A program made the translations under genes and the position numbers. A DNA stretch of 39,831 nucleotides, taken from assembly GCA_964614515.1 (NCBI GenBank), contig CAZTPJ010000029.1, forward strand, positions 1 to 39,831. Reading direction: 5' to 3'. The notes below the pieces were generated by a model that worked only from the letters and a program-made list of their open reading frames with translations, was not told the origin of the DNA and made no database searches. Positions 1-8,634 of this stretch are shown one piece after another. This DNA is from CAZTPJ01 sp964614515. Its GTDB lineage: Bacteria; Planctomycetota; Phycisphaerae; Phycisphaerales; UBA1924. Position 1 is the stretch's first letter. Each line of letters opens with the position of its first letter.

Positions 1-776
1 GCGGTGGCGGGCTCGAGCGCGGCGGCGGGCTGGGGATATCCGCGCGCGAAGAGTTCGGACCAGGTGACCGGCGTGGGTTCATCATCATCGCGCCACGGAT
101 GCATGAGCGGATAGCGCAGGTAGTAGAAGTGTCCATCGACTTCGATGTCTTCCACTTCATCGTCGGCGACGGCCGTCTGCAAGACGGGATCCCAGTTCAC
201 CAGTCGCTTGCCGCGATAGATGAGTCCATCGCGAAAGAGTCGGAAGAATGCCTCGCGGACAGCGCGGGCGCAGATTTCGTCCATTGTGAATCGCTGGCGC
301 TTCCAATCGCATGAACAACCCATGCGCCGGAGTTGATCGGTGATGGTCGCTTCGTATTCATCCTTGAAGGACTGCACGGCGGCGATGAAGTCTTCGCGCG
401 ACATGGACTCGCGCAGCGGCCCTTTGAGTTTGCCCTCAGCGCGAAGTCGGCGTTCGACGACGGCCTGTGTCGCGATGCCCGCGTGATCCGTCCCCGGCAT
501 CCAGAGCGTCTCAAAGCCCATCATGCGATGGGCCCGCACGAGGATGTCCTGGAGCGTGTTGTTCAGCGCGTGCCCGAGGTGCAGGCGATCCGTCACGTTT
601 GGCGGGGGAATGAGGATGCAATACGGCCGTGCTTCGCCGCGGAGCACCCGCTGCGGGTCCGCATGGAATGCGCCGGAGGATTCCCAGCGTTGTCGGATGC
701 GGGACTCGTGGTCTGCGGGCCGATATTGCCTGGGCGGGCCGGCGGGAGCATCGGGTTGGGCGCGTGTCTGACTCAC
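1..776 (-). CDS. valS: Valine-tRNA ligase, N-terminal part (runs off the window)
   Basis: Class I aminoacyl-tRNA synthetase that charges tRNA-Val in the cytoplasm. The minus-strand frame is open from the window edge and reads PPPNVTDRLHLGHAL, the ATP-binding HIGH region. This is followed by LWMPGTDHAGIATQ, a hallmark of ValRS, and then the start of the editing/catalytic region (RLVNWDPVLQTAV). About 258 residues are present; the rest lies left of the window. The chosen start is GTG at 776, giving SQTRAQPDAP; no in-frame stop is close upstream, so a slightly longer N-terminus is possible. The usual Gly of the PPPNVTG motif is Asp here. The gene is divergent from the TPR gene at 901. Family assignment is firm; the exact start is uncertain. 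Confidence 0.93.
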   Translation of the reverse strand, partial: MSQTRAQPDAPAGPPRQYRPADHESRIRQRWESSGAFHADPQRVLRGEARPYCILIPPPNVTDRLHLGHALNNTLQDILVRAHRMMGFETLWMPGTDHAGIATQAVVERRLRAEGKLKGPLRESMSREDFIAAVQSFKDEYEATITDQLRRMGCSCDWKRQRFTMDEICARAVREAFFRLFRDGLIYRGKRLVNWDPVLQTAVADDEVEDIEVDGHFYYLRYPLMHPWRDDDEPTPVTWSELFARGYPQPAAALEPAT

Positions 777-900
777 TGCGACTAGTGTAGGAGAGTGAGG
801 GTCGGGGTTGGTTGTGGGATGAGGTATGCGGAGCATGGCCATGCAGAGCCATGGCACCCGAGACTTGGCACGCGGCGTGGTACATGGGCGCGGGATTGGA

Positions 901-1923
901 ATGCCGGGCATGGATGGATCGACGTCAAAGGCGGGACTGTGGGCTGCGGCCGTGGTGCTGTTGATGGTGCTGCTGGGTGGTTCGATCGCGGCGATGTGGT
1001 CTGCGGGTGTGTTTTCGCCTGCGGATGCGCGTGGTGGTGCTGGTCCGCGTGCGAAGCCGCACGAGGCCGTGGCGGCGATTCTCGACTCCGCGAAGCGATT
1101 GATGGCGCGCGAGGAGGCTGGCAAGGCGGAGGCGATTCTGGAGTCTGGCGTGCGGCAGTATCCGGAGTTTCCGGAGTTGCGACTGGCGTATGTCGAGACG
1201 CTGGTGTGGCAGAACCGGCTTGACGAGGCGTATGCGCATCAGGTTGAAGCGATCGAGCGCGGGGCGTCGGATGCCATCGTGGAGTTCACGGCGGGTTCGC
1301 TGGCGAGTCGCTTGAATCGCCCCGAGGAGGCGGCCGTGCATTATGAGGCCGCGCAGAAGAAAGACCCGGTCAATCCGGACTATCCGTTGTATCTCGCGCA
1401 GGTGCAGATCAAACTGCATCGGGCGGATGAGGCGAAGGCGAATCTGATTCTGGCGGCGCAACTCGCGCCGGACAACGCGATTCCGTGGGGGACGCTGGCG
1501 GATGTGCTGCTGCGTGAGAACAAGGCGGACATGGCGCTGCAGCAGATCGCCAAGGCGCGAAGACTTCAGCCGACGGCGCCATCGTGGAAGATCATCGAGG
1601 CCCGTGCGCTGCTGCGCAAGGCCGAGCCTGACAAAGCGCTGCTCATCCTCGACACGCTCGATGACGCAGACCGACACGCCAAGCCCGTATTGGCGACGAT
1701 CGCGCAGTGTCACGGCCTGTTGGGTCAGCCCGCGGCCGCGGCGGCGCTGTATGCGGAAGTGAGCCACACCAACCCCGGCGATGGGGACCTGGCGTTTGAA
1801 GCGGCGTTGTGGTTCGATCGCGCGGGTGATCGCACGGAAGCGATGACCTTCGCGGAACGTGCGCTCCGCGCGCGGCACGCGGGGGCGGAGAAACTGCTCG
1901 AACGGCTGCGAACCGGGGGATGA
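901..1923 (+). CDS. Membrane-anchored TPR protein
   Basis: Predicted 340-aa protein with one N-terminal membrane helix (about residues 12-34, AAAVVLLMVLLGGSIAAM). A long helical repeat region follows, with TPR-like spacing of small and aromatic residues (AGKAEAILESGVRQYPEFPEL, RPEEAAVHYEAAQKKDPVNPDY, ADEAKANLILAAQLAPDNAIPW). TPR arrays are protein-protein scaffolds; here they would sit outside the cytoplasmic membrane or at its surface. The open frame extends upstream to 826, but the ATG at 901 (MPGMDGSTSKAG) puts the hydrophobic helix at the normal distance. It converges with the propeller gene that ends at 1948, leaving only 24 bp between them. Partner and function are not evident. Confidence 0.8.
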   Translation: MPGMDGSTSKAGLWAAAVVLLMVLLGGSIAAMWSAGVFSPADARGGAGPRAKPHEAVAAILDSAKRLMAREEAGKAEAILESGVRQYPEFPELRLAYVETLVWQNRLDEAYAHQVEAIERGASDAIVEFTAGSLASRLNRPEEAAVHYEAAQKKDPVNPDYPLYLAQVQIKLHRADEAKANLILAAQLAPDNAIPWGTLADVLLRENKADMALQQIAKARRLQPTAPSWKIIEARALLRKAEPDKALLILDTLDDADRHAKPVLATIAQCHGLLGQPAAAAALYAEVSHTNPGDGDLAFEAALWFDRAGDRTEAMTFAERALRARHAGAEKLLERLRTGG

Positions 1924-1947
1924 GTTGACTCCGGGCAAGTGTCTTCG

Positions 1948-4323
1948 TCACGGACAGCCCAGTTCGTACGCCGCGCGGAAGCACAAGAAGTCCAACACAT
2001 CACAGACGCCGGATCCTGTTGACAGATCGCAGTCACATGCGTACGGGTCGCGATTCTCGAAGGCGATGCCGAAGCACAGATAGTCGAAGATGTCCAGCGT
2101 GTTCTGCCCGGTGCTTGAATCGCAATCGGCATAGCACGGCGGGCAACCCCATGTTCCGAAATACGCCGAGGGAACCTCGCCGAGAGCGGTGAACTCGCCG
2201 GCCGCGAAGAGCCGGCCCTCGTGCGATAGCAGCGAGTTGAAGCCGCCTGTGGAGTCCGACGCGACGGTGATCCACTGGTTTTCGTTCCAGCGGAGCAGGG
2301 AGTGGGTTGTGAGCGGGCTCATGCAGGAGTTCCAGCCCGCGATGAACAACTCGCCATCATGCACGCCGGGGACGGCGCCTGAAAAACAGGTGGGCAATCC
2401 GGCCGATCGCCAGGCCTTGCCGTCCCATAGCGCGCCGCCACGGACGGATACGCCACCTGCGGTTGAGAATGGTCCGCAGGCGACGATCTCGTCCTCGAAC
2501 ACGGTGAGATTCAAGACCGTGCCGCTCATTCCCGAGCCCATCGGCTGCCACTGCGAGCCAGTCCAGCGCGCGATGCGCTGCGCGCTGACACCACCGGCGG
2601 AAGTGAAGGTTCCCGCGGCAATCAGATCATCACGGTACACGGCCAACGCGCGAACCACGCCGACCGGCTGTCCAGTGATCCCCGCATCGAGCGGGGACCA
2701 CGACTGTCCATTCCATCGCGCGATGCGGCTTGCAGGCGTGCCGCCGGCGATGTCAAACGATCCCGCAGCGATGAGATCGCCGCGAAACGCGGCAAGGGCA
2801 CGCACGGCCGCGTCGGCGCCGGTACCCAGCGGTTCCCACATCTGTCCGTTCCAGCGTGCGATGTTCGAAGCGTCAGCGCTCCCGGCACGCGTGAACGTCC
2901 CACCGGCGAACAGAAACCCATCCTGCTCCAGCATGCACAGGACATCGCCATCGAACCCGGCGCCAAGCGGCTGCCAGCCAGCGTGTGTGCGTCGCGCGAT
3001 GCGCTTTGTCGGCACGCCATCGATCGACTGAAACTCCCCCCCTGCGACGAGGTCCCCCTTGAAGGTGGTCAGCGCGACGATCGGGGCATCGGTGCCGAGT
3101 GGAATCGGCACCCACGCGCCGGCGTCGTGCTGCACGATGTTCGCCGACGGGACATCATCTGCGCCTTGGAACTCGCCCGCGACGACCAGCGAGGTTCCAA
3201 ACATCGTGAGCGAACTTACGGGAATGGTCGCGGATCCGCTGACGGCGTGAACGCCTGAGGTTCCCAAAGCTGACCAGGCGCCATGTTCCCACTTGGCAAG
3301 ATGCGACACGGGTGTCCCACCCGCGGCTTCAAACCGGCCGCCTGCGACAATCGCGTCGCCCGACTTCTGTAGCGATCGCACAGTCGCGTTCGTCCCGGTC
3401 ATGCCGGTGCCAAGGCCGGACCAAGCCGCGCCGTCCCATCGCGCGATGTTGCGTACCGTGACTCCGCCGGCGTTCGAGAAGCTGCCGCCAACGATCAGGT
3501 CCGCACCATCAGACGCAAAGCAATAGACAGTGCTGGACGTGATGGCATTTGCGCCGCCAACGTTCGCCCATGTCGAGCCGTTCCATCGCGCGATGCGCGA
3601 AGCGGGAATGCCGCTGACGGATGTGAAGGTTCCACCCGCGAACAACTCGCCGCCGTGCGCGTGAAGCGCAAAGACCCGTGAACTGCCAACGCCGGACCCC
3701 ATGGATCGCCACGTCGCGCCATTCCAGATTGCAAGACCATTGACCGTCGTGGTTCCCGCCGTCACAAACGAGCCGCCGACGATCAATTCATCGTTGTAGA
3801 CCGCGAGCGCATGGGCCAAGGGGGGAACAAACGGCATGCCGCCCAGGCCGCGATCCATCGCGCGCCATGAGGCGCCATCCCATCGAGCAATGGCATTCAT
3901 GCCGACGCCGTCGATGTTCACGAAGTCCCCCGCGGCGATCAGGTCTCCTCGAAAGGATGCAAGTGCATAGACGTTCGGTGGACCGCCCAGCGGGCCACCC
4001 ATCGAGGCTGACAAGGGGCTCCAGGACGTTCCATCCCACGCCGCCAGGCTTGTGGCCTGTTGCGAGCCGATGGCTGTAAACCTGCCCCCCGCGATCAGCC
4101 ACTCGCTCGACGGACCCGGGCCGTCGGGATCCCAGGCAAGCGTGGCGAAGACCGGGCCATTGGCGCCCTGGATGCCCGGGACTTCACGCGATAGCCAGCC
4201 GGGATCGCATTGGGCGAACGCCGTGGGCACACACAAAAGGAGGACGGCCCCTGCCAAACCCCGCGGCGATTCCACGATGGGGTGATCGGTGCGGGCTACA
4301 CGATTGGACAGTGGCGCCAACAT
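1948..4323 (-). CDS. Secreted beta-propeller-like repeat protein with dockerin-like C-terminus
   Basis: Predicted 791-aa exported protein. The N-terminus has a signal peptide (hydrophobic GLAGAVLLLCVPTAFA, then QCDP). The body is about 13 modules of roughly 46-50 residues of the form IARWNG-x-W-x-PLG followed by ALAVYRDDLIAAGTF, a kelch/delta-60-like propeller pattern. The last 65 residues hold two Asp/Cys-rich motifs (CYADCDSSTGQNTLDIFDYL and CDCDLSTGSGVCDVLDFL) typical of planctomycete dockerin-like calcium-binding tails. The open frame continues upstream through the opposite-strand E1-beta gene, but that is a shadow. ATG at 4323 is preceded by GGAGG (4330-4334, 6-nt spacing) and starts just before the signal peptide. 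Likely a cell-surface or extracellular protein; the ligand is unknown. A paralogue begins at 39358. Confidence 0.88.
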   Translation of the reverse strand: MLAPLSNRVARTDHPIVESPRGLAGAVLLLCVPTAFAQCDPGWLSREVPGIQGANGPVFATLAWDPDGPGPSSEWLIAGGRFTAIGSQQATSLAAWDGTSWSPLSASMGGPLGGPPNVYALASFRGDLIAAGDFVNIDGVGMNAIARWDGASWRAMDRGLGGMPFVPPLAHALAVYNDELIVGGSFVTAGTTTVNGLAIWNGATWRSMGSGVGSSRVFALHAHGGELFAGGTFTSVSGIPASRIARWNGSTWANVGGANAITSSTVYCFASDGADLIVGGSFSNAGGVTVRNIARWDGAAWSGLGTGMTGTNATVRSLQKSGDAIVAGGRFEAAGGTPVSHLAKWEHGAWSALGTSGVHAVSGSATIPVSSLTMFGTSLVVAGEFQGADDVPSANIVQHDAGAWVPIPLGTDAPIVALTTFKGDLVAGGEFQSIDGVPTKRIARRTHAGWQPLGAGFDGDVLCMLEQDGFLFAGGTFTRAGSADASNIARWNGQMWEPLGTGADAAVRALAAFRGDLIAAGSFDIAGGTPASRIARWNGQSWSPLDAGITGQPVGVVRALAVYRDDLIAAGTFTSAGGVSAQRIARWTGSQWQPMGSGMSGTVLNLTVFEDEIVACGPFSTAGGVSVRGGALWDGKAWRSAGLPTCFSGAVPGVHDGELFIAGWNSCMSPLTTHSLLRWNENQWITVASDSTGGFNSLLSHEGRLFAAGEFTALGEVPSAYFGTWGCPPCYADCDSSTGQNTLDIFDYLCFGIAFENRDPYACDCDLSTGSGVCDVLDFLCFRAAYELGCP

Positions 4324-4515
4324 TGCGTTCCTCCATGGACGGGATCCGGAAACAACACGCTCGAGCTGCGAAAAACCAACCTCGCCTGGTCGTTCTATCG
4401 CTGTGTCCATCGCAGGTTTCAATGGTGGCCGTCGTCGCAATGGCTGTGACGACACGGACCGCTTGGGGACTACCGGCCTACCCTTCGCCGCGCAGACGCA
4501 GAAAGGGAGTGGTGC

Positions 4516-5490
4516 ATGGCGAATCTGACCCTTGTTCAGGCGATCAACGCGGCTTTGGCTCAGGAGATGGAGCGCGATGAGTCTGTGGTCCTGCTCGGGG
4601 AGGACATCGGGCTGAATGGCGGCGTGTTTCGCGTCACTGAGGGGCTTCAGGCCAGGTTTGGCAAGGAGCGCGTCGTTGACACGCCGTTGGCGGAGTCGGG
4701 CATCATGGGCACGGCCATCGGGCTGGCGATGGCCGGGATGCGGGCCGTGCCGGAGATTCAGTTCGAGGGCTTTCTTGGTCCGGCATATGACCAACTCGTG
4801 AATCACGCCGCGCGGTATCGCACGCGAAGTCGTGGGGCGATCACGATTCCGCTGACGGTTCGCGTGCCGGTTGGCGGGGGGATTCACGCGCCGGAACTGC
4901 ACTCCGACTCGCCCGAGGCGATTTATGCCCATCATCCGGGGCTGAAGGTCGTGATGCCGAGCACGCCGTATGACGCCAAGGGGCTGCTGGCGGCGGCGAT
5001 TCGCGATCCCGATCCGGTGGTGTACTTCGAGCCGAAGCGCGTCTATCGCAGTTTTCGCGAGGAAGTGCCGGATGAGGATTACACGATTCCCATCGGCGAG
5101 GCGAAGGTCGTGGTTGAGGGAAGCGACGTGACGGTGATTACGTGGGGGGCGACGGTGCATGAGTGCAACAAGGCACTCGATGATCTTCCCGAGGATGTGT
5201 CGGTGGAACTCATTGACATGCGCACGATCTATCCGATCGACGCGGACACGATTGCGGCGAGCGTTGAGAAGACCGGACGCTGCGTGGTGGTGCATGAAGC
5301 GCCGAAGACGGCGGGCATGGGCGCGGAAATCGCGGCGATCATTCAGGAGCGCTGCTTCCTGAGCCTTCAGGCGCCGGTGCAGCGCGTTGCGGGCTTTGAC
5401 ACCGTGATGCCGTACTACAAACTCGAACTCGAGTACCTGCCGGATGCGAAGCGGATCGTCGAGTGTGTGACGCAGGTGCTGGCGTATTGA
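4516..5490 (+). CDS. pdhB: Pyruvate / 2-oxoacid dehydrogenase E1 component, beta subunit
   Basis: Predicted 324-aa thiamine-diphosphate-dependent E1-beta subunit of a 2-oxoacid dehydrogenase complex, which decarboxylates pyruvate or a branched-chain 2-oxoacid. Seen: VLLGEDIGLNGGVFRVTEGL (with the conserved Glu region), DTPLAESGIMGTAIGLAMAG, the pyrimidine-binding domain with EIQFEGFLGPAYDQ, and the C-terminal transketolase domain (GSDVTVITWGATV, VELIDMRTIYPID, VVVHEAPKTAGMGAE). Length is normal for the family. AAGGGAG about 8 nt upstream supports the ATG. The E1-alpha, E2 and E3 genes that usually flank it are absent: the upstream gene is divergent and the downstream gene convergent, so it stands alone. 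Pyruvate versus branched-chain specificity cannot be decided here. Confidence 0.93.
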   Translation: MANLTLVQAINAALAQEMERDESVVLLGEDIGLNGGVFRVTEGLQARFGKERVVDTPLAESGIMGTAIGLAMAGMRAVPEIQFEGFLGPAYDQLVNHAARYRTRSRGAITIPLTVRVPVGGGIHAPELHSDSPEAIYAHHPGLKVVMPSTPYDAKGLLAAAIRDPDPVVYFEPKRVYRSFREEVPDEDYTIPIGEAKVVVEGSDVTVITWGATVHECNKALDDLPEDVSVELIDMRTIYPIDADTIAASVEKTGRCVVVHEAPKTAGMGAEIAAIIQERCFLSLQAPVQRVAGFDTVMPYYKLELEYLPDAKRIVECVTQVLAY

Positions 5491-5523
5491 GGTTCAGAAG
5501 CGGTACGCGGATGGCGCGGCGGT

Positions 5524-6849
5524 CTACACGCCGATGTAGCGTGCGTAGAGCGATTTCGCGGCGGCGGGTTCGGCGAGGCCCTTGACCAGGGCGCGTCCAT
5601 CGGCGAAGAGCGTCATTTCGACGGCCTCGCCGTTGTCGCCGCGTTCGTGGGGCAGTGTGCAGCGGATGAGGAACTTGTTGGCGGTGACCTGGCCGACGCG
5701 TTTGAGTCGGTCGGCGATCGCGGGCATGTCGAGTTTGGCGGCGCCGCCGGGTCGGACTTGCGTGGCGTTCTGGCCGCAGAGTCGTTCGATGATGGCCGTG
5801 CCTTCGCCGGCGAGATAGTCGAATCGGCGGTTGGCGCAGCAGGGGCATGAGTCGCCGGCGAGCGATGACAAGTCGATGCGCCGTCGTTCGTTGGTCCACA
5901 GGTCGAGCGAGAGCAGCGATCGGCTGACCAGGTCATCGCGTCCGAGGAGGACTTTGATCGCGTCTGACGCCTGACATGCGGCGACGATCGCCACGGCCGG
6001 TGAGAACACGCCGGCGGTGTCGCATGTGGCCATGGTTCCCGGCGCGGGTGCGGTGGGCATGAGGCATCGCAGGCATGGGCGTCCGCCGGGGCGGAATGTG
6101 GCCTGGGTGGCGCGAGTTCCGAGGACGCCTGCGTAGCACAGGGCGCGGCTGTGCTTGACCGCGAGGTCGTTGAGGAGGAGGCGTGTTTCGAAGTTGTCGG
6201 TGGCGTCGATGAGGACATCGGGCTCGGGCGAGACGCCCGTGCCACCCGGGGAGAGGGGGGGGGAAGAGGAGTGGGGTACAGGCGGGACGCCCGTACCACC
6301 GGATCCAAGGGAGGCAGGCGGGACGCCCGTACCACCGGATCCAAGGGAGGCAGGCGGGACGCCTGCCCCACCGGATCCAAGAGGGGAAGAGGAGTGGGGT
6401 ACAGGCGGGACGCCTGCCCCACCGGATCCAAGAGGGGAAGAGGAGTGGGGTACAGGCGAGACGCCTGTACCACCGGATCCAGAGGGGGGGGGTGAATCGA
6501 ACCCGGTGAGGCGTTCGGCATTCTCATGTGAGAAGTTCGCGATGATCGCATCGACGTGGATGTTGCTGTTGATCTCCGCGAGGCGTTGTTTCGCGGCCTC
6601 GGCTTTGGGGAGTGCGGCCGTGGCGTGACGTTCGTCGAAGAGTGTTTGGCGCTGGAGATTGCTGAGTTCAACGACATCGCGTTCGATGATGGTGAGTCGT
6701 CCGACGCCCGCGCGGGCGAGCAGGTCCGCGCACGCGCATCCGAGTGCGCCGCAGCCGACGAGCAGGGCGTGCGACTGCGCCAGTCGGTGCTGACCCTCTT
6801 CGCCGATGTCGCGCAGCAGCATCTGCCTGTGATAGCGGTCGGGATTCAC
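5524..6849 (-). CDS. ThiF/MoeB/HesA-family sulfur-carrier adenylyltransferase with internal repeat insertion
   Basis: E1-like enzyme that adenylates the C-terminal Gly of a ubiquitin-like sulfur carrier (ThiS or MoaD), for thiamine or molybdopterin synthesis. Seen: the start NPDRYHRQMLLRDIGEEGQ, nucleotide loop LLVGCGALGCACADLLARAG, ERDVVELSNLQRQTLF, the catalytic-Asp region DVLIDATDNFETRLLLND, and zinc CxxC pairs (PCLRC; CPCC). A C-terminal extension (about 90 aa ending SLYARYIGV) follows in place of a rhodanese domain. An in-frame, low-complexity segment of about 88 residues (six GG-x-GVPPV-like units) splits the domain between FSHENAERL and the DATDNFE strand. GTG at 6849 is chosen because it directly precedes NPDRYHRQ; no ATG is nearby. 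Divergent from the PAC2 gene. ThiF versus MoeB cannot be distinguished without neighbours. Confidence 0.88.
   Translation of the reverse strand: MNPDRYHRQMLLRDIGEEGQHRLAQSHALLVGCGALGCACADLLARAGVGRLTIIERDVVELSNLQRQTLFDERHATAALPKAEAAKQRLAEINSNIHVDAIIANFSHENAERLTGFDSPPPSGSGGTGVSPVPHSSSPLGSGGAGVPPVPHSSSPLGSGGAGVPPASLGSGGTGVPPASLGSGGTGVPPVPHSSSPPLSPGGTGVSPEPDVLIDATDNFETRLLLNDLAVKHSRALCYAGVLGTRATQATFRPGGRPCLRCLMPTAPAPGTMATCDTAGVFSPAVAIVAACQASDAIKVLLGRDDLVSRSLLSLDLWTNERRRIDLSSLAGDSCPCCANRRFDYLAGEGTAIIERLCGQNATQVRPGGAAKLDMPAIADRLKRVGQVTANKFLIRCTLPHERGDNGEAVEMTLFADGRALVKGLAEPAAAKSLYARYIGV
6226..6492 (+). repeat. Six-copy intragenic repeat inside the ThiF/MoeB gene
   Basis: Six copies of a unit with core GGCGGGACGCC(C/T)G followed by (T/C)(A/C)CCACCGGATCCAAG. 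The copies are separated by short GA-rich spacers, three of which share GAAGAGGAGTGGGGTAC. On the coding strand they read as GGTGVPPV-like peptides. The array keeps the host frame open. Units 2 and 3 and units 4 and 5 are nearly identical, which indicates recent tandem duplication. Confidence 0.85.
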
Positions 6850-6922
6850 GCCAGATGGTAGGGTTGTGGCCCGCTGGTGCGTACAGTTATGCGACACCTC
6901 GGAGGGCCACTGCCGAATCATC

Positions 6923-7882
6923 ATGCCCGCACCAGCGAACAACAACAACAAGAAGCCCTGGCTTATCGCGGCGTGGCCTGGGATGGGGAATGTCGCGGTG
7001 ATCGCCGCGGCGTATCTCGTGCAGAAGTTGCCGATGTCTCCGGTGGGGGAGTTGCCGCCACGAGGGCACTTTGATGTGCCGCAGGTGCTGGTCAAGCAGG
7101 GGGTGATCGGCACGCCGCGCCTGCCGCGCAGCGTCCTGTACCGCTGGACTGATCCCGAAGGCGGACGCGACTTGCTCGTGTTCATCGGCGAGGCGCAGCC
7201 CACGGCCGGGCTGTACGCGTTTGCCCACGAGATGCTCGATCGCGCCGCGCAACTCAATGTGGAGCGTGTGTACACGTTTGCGTCGATGGCGTCGCAACTG
7301 CATCCATCGAAAGATCCCAAGGTCTTCGGCGCCGCCACGACCCCCCCCCTCGCCGCCGAACTGCGGCAGCACAAACTCACCATGCTCGAGGATGGACAGA
7401 TCGGCGGCCTCAACGGCGTGCTGCTCGGCGCGGCCGCCGAACGCGGCATTCCCGGCCTGTGCCTGCTGGGGGAGATTCCGTTTTTCGCGGCCGGTGTGCC
7501 AAACCCCAAGGCGGCCAAGGCGGTGCTCACGGCGTTTTCGAATCTCGCGGGCATTCATATTGATCTTGCGGAACTTTCCGCGCACGCGGAGACCGTGGAT
7601 GCGGCGCTCGTCGATCTGCTTGATCGCCTGCGCGAGCAGGCGCGAGAGCGAGGCGCGGAGGAGGAGATTCCGCTGCCCGAAGAGCCGGCCGACATCGAAG
7701 AGACCGAGTCGACAGACGAGCCTGAACTCGATCCCACGGCCGTGGCGCGAATCGAACGGATGTTTGAGGTTGCGATGCAGGATCGCAGCCAGGCGGTGCG
7801 GCTGAAGGAAGAGCTCGATCGCCTTGGCGTTTTTGAGAAGTACGAGAATCGGTTTCTGGATCTCTTCCGCCGGGGGGAGTGA
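6923..7882 (+). CDS. PAC2-family protein (proteasome assembly chaperone-like)
   Basis: Predicted 319-aa cytoplasmic protein of the PAC2 superfamily. The bacterial and archaeal members have no settled function and are related to proteasome-assembly chaperones. Seen: the opening KKPWLIAAWPGMGNVAVIAA, the central strands DLLVFIGEAQPTAGLYAFAH and VERVYTFASMASQLH, LEDGQIGGLNGVLLGAAAERG, and LCLLGEIPFF, all in the order expected for the fold. A charged, acidic helical tail (about residues 240-319) follows. The frame is open from 6866, but ATG at 6923 (MPAPANNNNKKPW) is the natural start before the domain. It faces the HIT gene, with a hairpin directly after its stop. Confidence 0.85.
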   Translation: MPAPANNNNKKPWLIAAWPGMGNVAVIAAAYLVQKLPMSPVGELPPRGHFDVPQVLVKQGVIGTPRLPRSVLYRWTDPEGGRDLLVFIGEAQPTAGLYAFAHEMLDRAAQLNVERVYTFASMASQLHPSKDPKVFGAATTPPLAAELRQHKLTMLEDGQIGGLNGVLLGAAAERGIPGLCLLGEIPFFAAGVPNPKAAKAVLTAFSNLAGIHIDLAELSAHAETVDAALVDLLDRLREQARERGAEEEIPLPEEPADIEETESTDEPELDPTAVARIERMFEVAMQDRSQAVRLKEELDRLGVFEKYENRFLDLFRRGE

Positions 7883-7889
7883 TTTGAAG

Positions 7890-8112
7890 GAGCCGATCGC
7901 GCAGCGATCGAAGGGGTTGGTCGGGTGACGGCGTTGCGTGCGAAGAGGAAGAGACGGAGAGAGGAAGAGACGAAGAGAGGAAGAGAGGAAGAGACGAAGA
8001 GACGAAGAGAGGAAGAGAGGAAGAGACGGAGAGAGGAAGAGACGGAGAGAGGAAGAGACGGAGAGACGAAGAGAGGGAGAGAGGGAGATTCGATCGCTTG
8101 CGCGATCGGCTC
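7890..8112. repeat. GA-rich tract bounded by two related hairpins between convergent genes
   Basis: Between the stops of the PAC2 and HIT genes, a tract of about 147 bp (7942-8088) is made almost only of GAAGAGA, GGAGAGA and GACGAAGA units. It is flanked by two near-identical sequences in inverted orientation, 7890-7912 and 8089-8112. Each contains its own hairpin: CGATCGC/GCGATCG with loop GCA at 7894-7910, and the same stem with loop TTGC at 8091-8108. Each hairpin directly follows the stop codon of one of the two genes. A role in 3'-end formation is plausible; no T-run is present. Confidence 0.75.
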
Positions 8113-8113
8113 T

Positions 8114-8536
8114 TTAGAGCGATGCGCGGATGCGTGTGGCGAGTTCGGCCCCGGCTGTGCCGTCGAGTTTTGTTGGATGCCATTCAATCCCAAGCCCAGA
8201 CCCAAGCCCGCTTCCGGGGTGCTTGGGAATGACGTGAAAGTGAACGTGCATGACGGCCTGATGGGCGGATGGTCCGTTATTCTGGAGGATGTTGAAGGCG
8301 CGTGCGCCGGTGGCCGTGAGCACCGCGCGGCAGATTCGGGGCAATACACGGCCGAGGGCCGCGGCGGCATCGTCGGAGAGCGCGTCGAGCGTTTCGGCGG
8401 GTTCCTTGGGGATGACGAGCGTGTGGCCTTCGCTGAGGGGATTCACGTCGAGAAACGCCAAGACGTGCTCGTCCTCGTAGATTTTGTGGCAGGGGATTTC
8501 GCCGCGAATGATCTTGCCAAAGACGGTGTCGGGCAT
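8114..8536 (-). CDS. HIT-family nucleotide hydrolase
   Basis: Predicted 140-aa histidine-triad protein that hydrolyses nucleotide phosphoramidates or other nucleotide conjugates. Seen: N-terminal DTVFGKIIRGEIPCHKIYED, AFLDVNPLSEGHTLVIPK, and the triad HVHFHVIPK preceded by NNGPSAHQAV. ATG at 8536 is preceded by GGGGAG at good spacing and by no conserved sequence; the longer frame to 8596 adds nothing. The C-terminus has a short Gly-Ser-Leu repeat (GSGLGSGLG) not needed for the fold. It lies downstream of, and may be co-transcribed with, the three unknown genes at 8635-10204. Confidence 0.93.
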   Translation of the reverse strand: MPDTVFGKIIRGEIPCHKIYEDEHVLAFLDVNPLSEGHTLVIPKEPAETLDALSDDAAAALGRVLPRICRAVLTATGARAFNILQNNGPSAHQAVMHVHFHVIPKHPGSGLGSGLGIEWHPTKLDGTAGAELATRIRASL

Positions 8537-8634
8537 GTTGATGCTCCCCTTCGGGTCCGGCCAACTGTACGCGGCGCACGAAACTCCTTCGCCCACGCAA
8601 GCGGGCGTTCATCCCACGGTCTCTCCGTCGAGAT

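Noticed and set aside
4324..5295. Upstream extension of the propeller frame on the minus strand, giving 1115 codons
   Set aside because: It runs antisense through E1-beta and has no conserved sequence. The ribosome site and signal peptide fix the start at 4323.
6226..6492. Possible CRISPR array inside the ThiF/MoeB gene
   Set aside because: Spacers are near-identical and the whole array is an open in-frame coding repeat.
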